The notes beneath the pieces are model-generated. The model saw only the letters and a program-made list of their open reading frames with translations. It searched no databases and was not told the DNA's origin. From Azolla caroliniana (taxonomy: Eukaryota > Polypodiophyta): DNA of 64,000 bases. The stretch is from the NCBI GenBank assembly GCA_043228905.1, contig JBHGNT010000015.1, forward strand, positions 12,400,001-12,464,000, in the 5' to 3' direction. Position 1 is the first letter of the stretch. The number at the start of each line of letters is the position of its first letter. Positions 10,489 through 20,184 of this stretch are shown here, piece after piece. The position numbers were made by a program, and so were the translations under genes.

Positions 10489-11440
10489 TCAGACCTGTTT
10501 CATTCGAGGGTTATAACACTTATAGCCCTTTTGTTTGTCCAAGTAGCAAACTAAGATACACTTCTCGGCTTTGGTATCTAGCTTCCTCCGCTTCTCCTTC
10601 GGCACATACAAATATGCTATGATGTCAAACACCCTCAAGTGTGCCAAGTTTGGCTTCTTCCCAAAGTATAACTCATGTAGTGACACTCCTCCATTTGCAG
10701 ATGTCTGATTCTGCAAGTAAACGGTTTTCCTAACCGCTTCAGCCCAGTCGAACTTAGGCATATGCTTCTCATCAAGCATTGCTTGTGTCTCTTCCTCTAT
10801 TGTCCGGTTCTTTCGCTCCGCCACACCGTTCTACTCTAGTGTGTATCTGGAAGACAATTCTCATCGAATTCCCTCCTTCTACAAATAACTTGAGAATTGG
10901 TTGGAAAAGCACTCTTTTCCGCCATCAGTCCTGAGGCACTTGATCTTCCAGCATGTCTTCCGTTCAACAAGGCTCTTCACCTTCAAGAAACAAGAGAAGA
11001 CTTCGCTTTTCTTCTTGATCAAGAAACCCCAAGTGTGTTGAGTGTAGTCATCAATGAAGGTTACAAAGTAATGACTCCCACCGATACTCACATTCTGCGT
11101 CGACCCCCACACATCCAAGTGGATCAAATCAACCTTGTTTTGGCTCTGATTGCGCTCATTGGGGAATGGAACTCGGTGATACTTCCCTAATTGGCAAACT
11201 TCTCAGACTTGGCCCTTTCAACCACTAAATTTTAGCAACCCGAAAACAATGTTCTTCATTTGCATTTCTCGAAGCCGCGGGAAGTTGACGTGGCCGAACC
11301 ACTTGTGCCATAAGCCGATGTCTGATTCGACTTTCTACCCTTTGGCAAACATAGCGGTGCCTATCATTCGTTTTGAGGATAAACATCCTCCCTTCTCGAT
11401 GCTGTTGCGCATTATTTGACCTTCCTCTTCGATGAAGCAC
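10489..11440 (-). pseudogene. copia integrase (broken)
   Basis: Core sequence MIHLDVWGSTQNVSIGGSHY, FVTFIDDYTQHTWGF and KIKCLRTDGGKECFS (catalytic Asp residues present) at 11127-10879. AERKNRTIEEETQAMLDEKH follows from 10824, with the glutamate context of the D,D35E triad at the break. HELYFGKKPNLAHLRVFD completes the C-terminal part. The region from 11440 to about 11225 is the HHCC finger zone in a shifted frame. Confidence 0.75.
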
Positions 11441-11523
11441 CCAAGGTGAGTAAACCGAACTTGTATCCCCTAATCGACAATTTGTCCGACCGTCGCCAAG
11501 TTCTTGGTGATTGTTGGCACATG

Positions 11524-12690
11524 CTAGACATTTCTCAAGATTCCTCTCTGACCGACATGGCTTAGAGGGACATCTCCAATATGTTCAATGGGGTGAGCGG
11601 TGTCATCACCAGTTTCAATGACCCCTTGTTGTTCTGGCTTCTTCGGAGTCGAGAACGACTCCTTATGATTCGTCATCTGGTTTGATGCGCCGGAATCCAC
11701 ATACCACACCTCATTTGACCTTGAGGTGTTCATCGCCATCGAGTTGTCTTTGTGTTTCATTATGAAGGTTGGGCCCGTTTCAGCTTGCCCTTAGCCTTCG
11801 GCATAGTGCGACCTCTAACGCCTATTTGCGTCCCTTCAGCTTGATTTGGCTCTTTCTGAATCGTCGTGCTTCTTCCAGCACTCGCTCTCTCTGTGGCCCT
11901 TCCGGCCACAATACCAGGAGTCGGTCCCGGCTTTCCCTTGCCGGCTTCCGGCACCGCCTTGATTCCCCCTACTCGTGGAGGGTCCGGAATTGTTGTCGGC
12001 ATTTCGATTATGCCTCGAGTTCTGCTCCTGTCAACCACCTCCATATTGTGCCGATCTACCGAGTCCATGTATAACATCTTGTTGTCGGTGTGTGTGCTCG
12101 TCAATGCACCCAAGTGGTTTTCTTCTGCGAGCAACATCGATTGTAGCTCGAAAAACGAAGGCGTATTCTCCCTCGTGCAGACCATTGTTCGAAATGCTCT
12201 GAACTCTGAGGCAAACCTGCACCATCTCGTCCTCCTTGACAGTCACATTGATGGAGGTGAAGGAGTCATAGATCTCCTTGATCTAGGTAATTGTGTAATC
12301 GGCCACAGACAGATCTTTCTATCGGACATTGTTGAGCTCTTGCTTGAGTTGCAACTTCCTGGCCATTGTGCTCGTGCCGAAAACCCGATTGAGGTTCGTC
12401 CATGCATCATTTGGCGTCTTGGCATCCCAGATGTAGTTAAGTAGCTAGTCTTCGACATTGGAGGCGAAGCAGTAGATTACTCTACTTGCCACCTATTCCC
12501 AAGCCGAAAAGTCATTGTGTGTCGCATTCGGTGTTGCATCATTCGCTCCTTCCACGTAACTCTAGCATCCATGACCAAGTAGATAATGGTGCATCTTATA
12601 TGCCCAAGATGCATAGTTGCTCCTATCAAGCTTTTCTGTCGGAAGTGAGCTTCCCATACCTCTGTCTTTTCTTTTCCAAAAAAAAGCAAA
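11524..12690 (-). pseudogene. copia gag and protease (broken)
   Basis: Gag pieces in several frames: EDEMVQVCL, FFELQSMLLAEENHLGAL (about 12160-12100) and a basic Arg/Gly/Pro-rich linker (about 12080-11770). These lead into the protease motif VDSGASNQMTNHKESFSTPK (about 11704-11645). Frame changes occur at about 12460, 12245 and 11760. Confidence 0.7.
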
Positions 12691-12759
12691 AAACTTGTCT
12701 CTATCTTGTTCGTTTTGTCAGCAATAGAGGATTCTTCTAACCCTCACGCTTTAATACCA

Positions 12760-13218
12760 TGTAAAAGAATATGTGTGTGGAAGCAGAAGCGGAAGACACA
12801 AAGTACACAGTTGGTTATTCGGAAACCCAACAGTTAGATAAACACAAAGAATAGATACACAGTGAGAGACACAGAGACATAGAGAGCAGACAACAACAAA
12901 CTTCCATTACAAAGTGTTCTGTATACTCTGTACAACGAATGTGCTCAAAGAGCACTTTATATACAAGCCCTGATGAGTGGGCAGACACAAGTGTTGACAA
13001 GTACTTTAATGCTCATTAACTAAGCCTAACACTGACTCAACCTATAATATTCCTATTTACTAAAATAGGAATATAGGCCTCTAATGACCAGCCAATTCGG
13101 TTTACCAACCAATTTGGCTTTCGGCTTATTCAGCCGATTTGGGCCTAGCCAATCAATCTCCGACTCTCGGCTTCTTCAGCCAATTCGGCCCATGTTGAGC
13201 TTCGCTTGTCTCTCAATA
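12760..13218 (-). repeat. copia family A LTR, copy 3 (459 bp)
   Basis: Starts TATTGAGAGACAAG at 13218 (the family's TGTTGAGAGA, one base changed) and ends TTCTTTTACA at 12760, next to a degenerate primer site (TGGTATTAAAGC). TATA-like sequence is present at about 12961. It is the longest of the four family A LTRs. Confidence 0.85.
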
Positions 13219-13222
13219 GCAA

Positions 13223-13850
13223 ATGACAAAAGGAAAGGAGCTAGAGGTGCCCGAAGACTCAGATACAGTAAAGAGTTTTTTACACAAGGGTGATCCTTTC
13301 CGCCAACTATACTATAGTGTATATAACGGGGATGTGGGTAATATGCTTGACGTATTACCCAAGAGGCATTATACGTTGCTCGTTGCAGATATACCATATG
13401 GATTTTGAATAATCGAAGCATTGTGAACATTTGTGCGTGGGGTACTATGATGCAATTTCTAAGAAGAAGGCTCGGGCACATGTGAATGAGCGAAATGTCG
13501 TAAATTATATCATTTGCCCAGTTGTGACGAAGAAGTTGTGCCATGTTTCTGGCGATAAAAGTCTAGTGAACCCCTACCAAAAACCATAGCGATTGATCGG
13601 GCTATTTTCTAACCCCGATGATTGGGTTCTCGACTTATTTTCTGGAACAGGTATTCTTACACACATGATCAATTTATCTTAAAATAATATTGATTTCCCC
13701 AAATATGTTTTCTCACTTACGCAATTACGATTTTTTTTTCAAGAACTACGACTACATGTTCTTTAAAGATGTTTAGGAACTGTGTTGCCTTGGAGAAGGA
13801 CCCTTCACAAGTTAACTTTATTAAAATAAGGATCCAAGGTATCTAGGATT
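13223..13850 (+). pseudogene. N4/N6-type DNA methyltransferase-like pseudogene
   Basis: A decayed fragment of a beta-class amino-methyltransferase (PF01555 type), in which motif IV precedes the SAM-binding motif I. The open part (13223-13408) ends KRHYTLLVADIPYGF, matching motif IV (D-P-P-Y, here D-I-P-Y). After stops and frame changes, 13564-13650 reads NPYQKP, then LIGLFSNPDDWVLDLFSGTG, the FxGxG SAM-binding motif. A GT...AG intron-like gap (13651-13743) follows, then TTTTCSLKMFRNCVALEKDP and SQVNFIKIRI (13745-13833), the expected continuation with the acidic SAM-ribose residue (E/D-x-D). The phase across the gap is off by one. At least three in-frame stops make it non-coding. The flanking LTR begins five bases upstream. 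Confidence 0.65.
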
Positions 13851-14090
13851 GTCTCAACCAAGACCAAGAGGTTGGGACAAAGCATATTAATGAAACTAAG
13901 ATGTTCCAGTTGACCTCCAGAGAACCGATGGAACCTAAGACGAAGGAGGGGACCTTGTCGATCTTGAGGATGTATTATAGTTCGAACAAATGCTTGATTT
14001 AGTTGAGCAGACAGAAGAGGCAAATGTTGATATGACACAATAGTCAATTGATCTTGGAGAGCAGACAGTTCCAGATTTACTAATGGAATG

Positions 14091-14094
<4 letters not shown>

Positions 14095-14135
<41 letters not shown>
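14095..14135. repeat. (GT)n microsatellite
   Basis: About 20 uninterrupted GT units directly after the methyltransferase pseudogene remnant. Confidence 0.95.
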
Positions 14136-14138
<3 letters not shown>

Positions 14139-14572
14139 TGCTTTGTGTATGTTGAACATTATTTTGAATTGTAACAACTTTTGGTTTGAGTATAATCTCC
14201 TAGTAACATTTTGTCTTTACTCTATCCTTTTGGTGTCTCTTATGTGTCTTAAATGTGTTTTGACTTGTAAAGTATATGGTTAAGTATAATTTCCATTGAA
14301 CATTTGCTTTTTACTCTATCATTTACATGACAATGATTGGATATTATTGTATCTCGGTTATTTTTAACCTGAATGGGTGACTCTTGTTAATGTGTAAATT
14401 AGGCATTACATATGATTCATTGAACTTATTGTTTAAGTATATTTGGTATCCTATTAATATGATTTATGTTGTAATAATTCTTAGTAAACTAGTTTTGGGT
14501 AATCACAATGATATTAAGTCAAGACGGTTGTTCATAAGATTATGCGTTCAAGTTTGTTCACATGATTGACAT

Positions 14573-15219
14573 CATAGATTCACATATTCGCATTCGTGGG
14601 GGTTCCCATTCGAATGCAAACGAACACGAATACGAAGGGGTAGTCAAGTATTCGTTTAACCCCCCCCCCCCCCCCCCCAAAAAAAAAAAAAAAACTTTTG
14701 TTTTTAAAATTTCCTAAGATAAAAAAAAAAACTTAACAATAAATAGGGATAATAAAAGAGTGACTTTGGGGACTTGACACTACTAGATGTTTATAATAAA
14801 TGTATAGTCGTTTTATTTTTAATAAATAAATAAAATAAAATAAAGGCTCATTAATTTCTCACTTTTTATTTCCTCAAAATTTATGGATATTTTTAGCTTG
14901 ACATTAAAAATGGTACTTCAAACTAATCATATCTTCAAAGTTCATACTAATCATATTTGTATAATAAATATAAAAATATTCGTTTTTAAATAATTAATTA
15001 ATTAAAATAAGTTTCATAAACTCTCTTGACACTATAATCTATTAATGAATAATTGTTTTTTTTTGTGAAATACATTTATTTAAATAAATAAATAATTTTT
15101 TATATTTATTTTACAAAACGAATGGTTTTTTAATATTCTTGGGCCCATTTTGTATTCTTGAATATTGAGAATATTGCGCATGGAGAATATCACGAATATC
15201 ACGCATGTGTCAATCTATG
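14573..15219. mobile_element. hAT-like non-autonomous DNA transposon (647 bp)
   Basis: The two ends are inverted: CATAGATTCACA at the left, and the right end read in reverse is CATAGATTGACA (11 of 12 match), with weaker similarity further in (both contain ATTCGTG). The element is flanked by a perfect 8-bp direct repeat ATTGACAT (14565-14572 and 15220-15227), the target duplication size of hAT elements, and starts with CA as hAT ends usually do. The interior is very AT-rich, has a C-run and A-run at 14660-14694 and no transposase frame. Confidence 0.7.
14660..14694. repeat. poly-C / poly-A homopolymer pair
   Basis: About 19 C followed by about 16 A inside the hAT-like element. Length here may be uncertain because of sequencing or assembly error. 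Confidence 0.9.
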
Positions 15220-15227
15220 ATTGACAT

Positions 15228-15649
15228 ATAATTAGCATATCGGTTTTTTGCATGCATGGTATCTCGTGAGATTTGCTTTTACGAATATTTTTCTAGTTGT
15301 AACCTTAAACCCTATTTACAAATTTGACAGATCCATCTTCATAAGTCTTAGAGACAAATATAAACATAATCGCATTTCAAAATTTGTTAAGTTGGATTCA
15401 AATTTAACATTATGTACAATGAAGCATAATACAATTATAATTGCATGGATTCCTGTCATCTTATCTACGAATTGGATAAATTTATCATAGATTGAATAAA
15501 TGAAGGTTAATTTTGCAGTCTTAAAATTTTTAATTGCATATTTAAGCGGTGTCTTTAAAAATCATGTACGCATGTGTGATATGTTCTTGAAAGTTCGTTA
15601 AAAAAAGGTATTTCTTGACATCTCACGTAAATATCAAAAAGGGAATGCA
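15228..15649. other. intergenic, AT-rich, nothing recognised
   Basis: One short frame (15248-15490) has no recognisable motif and is bounded by AT-rich sequence. I see no gene or repeat structure here. Confidence 0.5.
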
Positions 15650-16465
15650 ACATATTGCTTGTTTCAAATGTCCTGGTGTTTACAAAGATTCATTACATGG
15701 AAGTCTACTTCCTCTATATAAGTATCAATAGAAATTCCTAATGAATGAATCACCCAATTGATGTATTGCACTCTTCCATCAGCCAAGTGCACCTTATAGG
15801 TGTGATCACTTACGGTGGGTTGGATTCCCCATATCTAAACCAAACGATCATTCACAAAATTGTGTGAGCTTACCGATTCAAATAAAAATTGTACGGGAGA
15901 TCCATTGATATACCCGTTTGCACGTAATAAATCATTGGGTTCCAATACATAGTGAGGGAAAGGACATTTACAATTACTTAAATGATTTGTATAAACCTCA
16001 AGGACATCAAGAGTCTGACCTTTATGGTCTACAACTTTTGTTTTGTTGTTGTGCTCTTTCCATTGGATCTTTCAACATTTCTCTTTTGTATGACCCTTCT
16101 TTTTGTAGAATAAGCAAAAAGGATTTTGTCGCTTATAATTATGATCCATGAATTTGTTGGGTGTCTTACGTTTCCCAATGAATTGTGACTACTTAGTCTT
16201 GGGCACTTTGGGTTTGTTATGGTCCTTCTTTGAAGTGTGTTGATAACAAAGAACTATTTCAACAACCTCTTCAAAGGATTTGGGATCCTTATCGTGCATT
16301 ATTAAGTGATAGTCCCAATTGGGGATGTCATTGACAAAACAAGCTATTAACCAATTGTCCCCTTCTAGACCCGATTTTTGGATTTGGGTTCTAGAATGGT
16401 GAACATAGTCTTCTAGCGAGGAAAATTTCCGGCTAGAGAGGTTCATTAAACCTTGTGCTGCCTCG
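15650..16465 (-). mobile_element. gypsy-like gag-protease fragment
   Basis: Minus-strand reading gives LVHHSRT-like gag text: SLEDYVHHSRTQIQKSGLEG, NWLIACFVNDIP and PKSFEEVVEIVLCYQ (about 16430-16240). This resembles the Retrotrans_gag domain of Ty3/gypsy elements. Further on comes a degenerate zinc knuckle C-x2-Y-x4-H-x4-C (NPFCLFYKKKGHTKEKC, about 16130-16080). Then comes a protease-like stretch FLFESVSSHNFVNDRLV and YKVHLADGRVQYI (about 15890-15760), where the catalytic DSG reads ESV. Stops interrupt it. It is fused to copia integrase sequence at about 16465. Confidence 0.6.
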
Positions 16466-17350
16466 GTTCCTGGCACATGCACATATGCAATACTACCGAA
16501 TACTCTCAAGTGCTTCAAGTTCGGCTTGCACCCGAAGTATAGCTCATGTGCTGACACATTTTCTCCAATCTGATTCTGGATATATACAGCCATCCAAACA
16601 GCTTCCGCCCAGTAAAACTTGGGCATGCTTTTCTCCTCTAGCATTGCCTGTGCTGCTTCGACAATCAACCAATTCTTCCTTTCGGCTACACCATTCTACT
16701 CCAGCGTATATTTGCAGCTGAATTCGCACCGGATTCCCATTTGTTGCAGATAACAGTTGCACTGGCTGGAAAAGTATTCTTTCCCGCCATACGACCACCA
16801 GACACTTGATTTTCTGGTCTGTTTCCCTTTCGACAAGATTTTGCAAGTTCTGAAAACAAGAGAAGACATCACTCTTCTTCTCTATCAGGTAAATCCATTT
16901 GTGTCGGCTATAGTCGTCCATGAAGGAGATGAAGTATCGACTCCCGCCTAGGCTCACATTCTATGTCGGTCCCGACTCCCCACATGTCTGAATATATTAA
17001 GTTGAGGTTGTTACGGCTCCGATTACGATCGTTGGGGAATGGAAGTCAGTGTTGCTTCCCTAGCTGGCATGCTTCACAAACTTGGCCCTTCTGGCCACTG
17101 AACTTCGGCAAACCGAACACAACTTGTTTTGTTTGTAATTCTTAAAGCCTTTGGTAGTCGATCCGCTTATGCCAAAAGTCGATATCTGATTCGACTTTTT
17201 GTCCCTTAGCGAACAATGTGGTGTCAAAGTCATTTGTATCGAGGATGAACATCCTCCCTTCTCGGCACCCTTACGCGATGATCTGGCCTTCTTCTTCGAT
17301 GAAGCATCCGAGGTGTGTGAACCGGACCTACATCTCTTGGTCGACAATCT
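16466..17350 (-). pseudogene. copia integrase (broken, 3' truncated)
   Basis: Visible pieces: KVESDIDFWHKRID (finger start, about 17200-17160), CEACQLGKQH (about 17085-17055), SLGGSRYFISFMDDYSRHKW (about 16955-16895), KIKCLVVVW in place of the usual catalytic context, ARGEKHAQVLLGG in a shifted frame, and HELYFGCKPNLKHLRVFGSI (about 16550-16490). The frame then continues into the gypsy-like fragment without a stop. Confidence 0.75.
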
Positions 17351-17499
17351 GACCGACCGACACCAGGTTCTTCGTGATTGTCAAGATGTGCAGGACGTTC
17401 ATTAGTCTCCCCTTCTGTCTAACATGGCTCATGGGGACATCACCAACGTGCCCGATGGGATGGGGGGTGTCATCGTCAATTTCGACAACCCCCAATTAC

Positions 17500-18545
17500 T
17501 CCGATTTTTGAGGATATGAGAACTACTCTTTGTGGCTCGTCATGTGATTCGAAGCTCCAGAGTCAACATACCACACTTCGTTCGGTGTTGAGGTGCTTGT
17601 CTTCATCGAGTTGGCTTTGTGCTTCATCACAAAGACAGGGCCCTTTCTGGTTCCTTCCAACTCTTCGGCATAGTGCGAACGTTGTTGATTCCTGTGTTCG
17701 GCCTTGCTCTATCTGGATTTATCCGAATCAGCCTTCTTTTTCTAGCACCCACTTTCTTTATGGCCTTTCCGGCCACAATACCAACAATCCATTTCAGCCT
17801 TCCCTTGCCGGTTTTTGGCACTACTTTGACTCCCCTTGCTCGTGGAGGGTCTGGAATTGCTATCAGCATGTCGATTATGCCTCTAATTCTGCTCTTTTTG
17901 GCCACCACCATTGCATGTCGATCCACCTCATCCTCCACACCTCCGTGTATAGCATCCGATTATCCGATTTGTGCTCCTTGACACACCAGCTTTCTCTTCA
18001 ACCATAAGCATTGATTGTAGGTCAAAAAACGACGGTGGCTTCTCCCTTATGCAAATAGTCGTCCGGATTGGCAAGTACCTCTGAGCTAGACCACCAAGGC
18101 AAATCCATACCATTTCGTCCTCGTCCACCATCACATTGATGGACCCTAAGGCGTCACAAATTTCCTTGATTTTGATGATGTAGTCGGTCAGCGTCATATC
18201 CCTTTGTCGGATATTGTTGAGCTCTTGCCAAAGCTACAACTTCCAGGCCATGGTACTCACAGCAAAAAACTTTTTCAGATTTTCCCAGGCCTCCTTCGGC
18301 ATCTTTGCATCTCGAATGTAGCCCAACATCTGATCGTGCACATAGGACGCAAGGCAATACAGAACTCTGCTTGCCGCCTACTCCCATGCCGGAAAATCCT
18401 TATGTGCCGGTTCTAGCGCTACATCATTCGCTCCTTCTACATAACTCCAATATCCATGACCGAGTACATACTGGTGTCTCTTGTATGCCCAAGATGCATA
18501 GTTGCTCCTGTCAAGCTTCTCCGTTGGAAGCGAGCTAGCCATTCC
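17500..18545 (-). pseudogene. copia gag and protease (broken)
   Basis: Gag pieces: DYIIKIKEICDALGSINVMV, DEDEMVWICLGGLAQRY and SFFDLQSMLMVEEK (18197-17990), a basic linker (about 17938-17700) and a zinc-knuckle zone (about 17800-17745). A protease-like DSGASNHMTSHKE lies at about 17570-17525. Several frames and stops are needed. Confidence 0.7.
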
Positions 18546-18649
18546 TCTATTCATTTTTTTGTTTTTCTTTTTTTGTCTGTTCTTGACTAGGGGTTAGAGT
18601 TTGTCTATGTTACAACATTTTTCAGCAGCAGAGGATTCTCAACCCTCAC

Positions 18650-18661
18650 ACTCTGATACCA
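18650..18661 (-). other. primer-binding site, tRNA-iMet type
   Basis: Reads TGGTATCAGAGT on the minus strand, 11 of 12 bases of the tRNA-iMet complement, next to the LTR end. Confidence 0.85.
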
Positions 18662-19068
18662 TGTAAAGATTATGATGCGGAAGCTAAACAGAATAGAACA
18701 GAACCGGCTTTGCCGGACAGCAACAGAAAACACAGAATATCAATGGAAGATCACACGGTATGCGGGAGAGATAGAGAGAGCAGAAGACTATAACTCTATT
18801 CAAAAATAATAACACTCTGTACATACAAATATGTTCAGAGAGCACTTTTATACAAGTCCTTAAAAGGACTGACAGAAGTACTTCAATGCTCATAACTGAG
18901 TTACTGACACTAAATTCGAAATTTATAAGTACCCACTAATCTGGGTGCGTAGGCCTCTAACGGCCTACTGGCTCACTGATCGATTCGGGCCTACCCAATC
19001 GGTCTTCATCCGATCCGACTCCTAATTTGTTCAATCGATCCGGCCTATATTGAACTTGCTTCTCAACA
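18662..19068 (-). repeat. copia family A LTR, copy 4 (407 bp)
   Basis: Starts TGTTGAGAAGCAAG at 19068 and ends ATCTTTACA at 18662 on the element strand. It shares the family layout: GA tract at about 18767-18782 and a TATAAAAG-type box at about 18850. Confidence 0.88.
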
Positions 19069-20184
19069 ATGTACAAAAGAAGTTAGTGATGAGTAGAAGA
19101 CAAATATGACCCCAAGGATGTATTTATGGATGATCGAATATCGAGGGTACAAAGGTAGTTTGGAAGAATTGAGGTTATGTGAGAGAGTGTGAAATTAAAA
19201 AAACTCAATATAGTAACTAGTTAATGTTTTGGTTTTTGATGACTGAAGGCTTGTTATAAAGCTACTTTGACATCCTACAATTTTCTAGAAGACTTGGATG
19301 ATAGATTCAACCATCTACATGCTTGAATTCAAAGAATTCCTTGTGACATGCAAGAGAAAGTAGCAAAAGTGTTGCATGTTTGAGGACTACTCTTCATATC
19401 TAGTGGAAGTTTTTTGTAATCTCTCCCTCTGCTAAACCCCCTTTTGGATCATCTCCTCTCCCCTCTCATAAACACATCTCTTTGTCACTTTCAATCTCTT
19501 TTTTCTTGTGCTTAGAAGTTTATTGTAGAATCTTATGAACCCTCTTTTTATGTAGTGAGCCTTTATATGTACATAATGTTTATAACTCATTGATCCTCCT
19601 CTCATCTATGTCATGCCCACTCCCTTCCGTCTTGTGTTTGTGTTCTTTCTTAATGTCATTCATGTCATCATCTTGTGTTTGTGTTCTTCCTTAATCTCAT
19701 TCATGTCATTATGGCGCCTATCGTATACTGAGTTGTGTCTTGAGAGACCTTGTGTTGGGATTGTGCGAGGCAAACTCTAGCACAACATTTCTCATTTTCT
19801 TGGATTATCAATCATTTGAAACTTCTTGCACTTGGATGTTGGTCGTTTAAACTTTACAAAGAAAATAACAGGTTCAGTCAATTGAATCCTATTATCTACT
19901 ATACAATTTTGGAAATTTAAACAAATTTTAAGAATAAAATTCAAATGAATGTGGCAACCTTCACGCAATTATAATTTCAACGGTCTTTTCATAATGACAT
20001 CCTCTCTTTTCTTAAAAAGGAAAAGAACCTCATCTTTTATTAAAGACTAGAATATAATGGGCAATTGGAAATGCTCATTCACATTGATTTTACTCTATAA
20101 GAATAGTCCAAGTCGATACAAAAATACTCTACAAATCAACTAGGAAAAAGTAACAAATAAAGCTCACAATGGATGAACAATACT
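19069..20184. other. intergenic, nothing recognised
   Basis: AT-rich sequence with no supported frame. A short imperfect direct repeat (CTTGTGTTTGTGTTCTT.CTTAAT) occurs at about 19633-19705. It includes the 3' flank of the MENG gene, whose polyadenylation site I cannot place. Confidence 0.5.

Larger units (their letters stand above)
9416..13218 (-). mobile_element. Ty1/copia family A copy 3 (5' LTR to RT)
   Basis: A minus-strand copy. Reading leftward: LTR (13218-12760), degenerate primer site, gag (about 12690-11760), protease (VDSGASNQMTNHKE, about 11700-11660), integrase (finger about 11440-11170, core 11127-10879, C-terminal part 10824-10489) and RT (10058 to about 9430). Many stops and frame changes show long decay. 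The 3' end including RNase H and the 3' LTR is missing; the RT stops near the TNT1-like LTR. Confidence 0.85.
16466..19068 (-). mobile_element. Ty1/copia family A copy 4 (5' LTR to integrase)
   Basis: Minus-strand copy. Reading leftward: LTR (19068-18662), primer site (18661-18650), gag (about 18540-17630), protease (about 17590-17510) and integrase (about 17350-16466). The element stops in the integrase C-terminal region after VFGSIAYVHVPG, where gypsy-like sequence takes over. It is inactive through many stops. Confidence 0.85.

Noticed and set aside
13935-14283. Frames over the (GT)n tract
   Set aside because: Mostly poly-Thr-His or poly-Cys-Val from the microsatellite.
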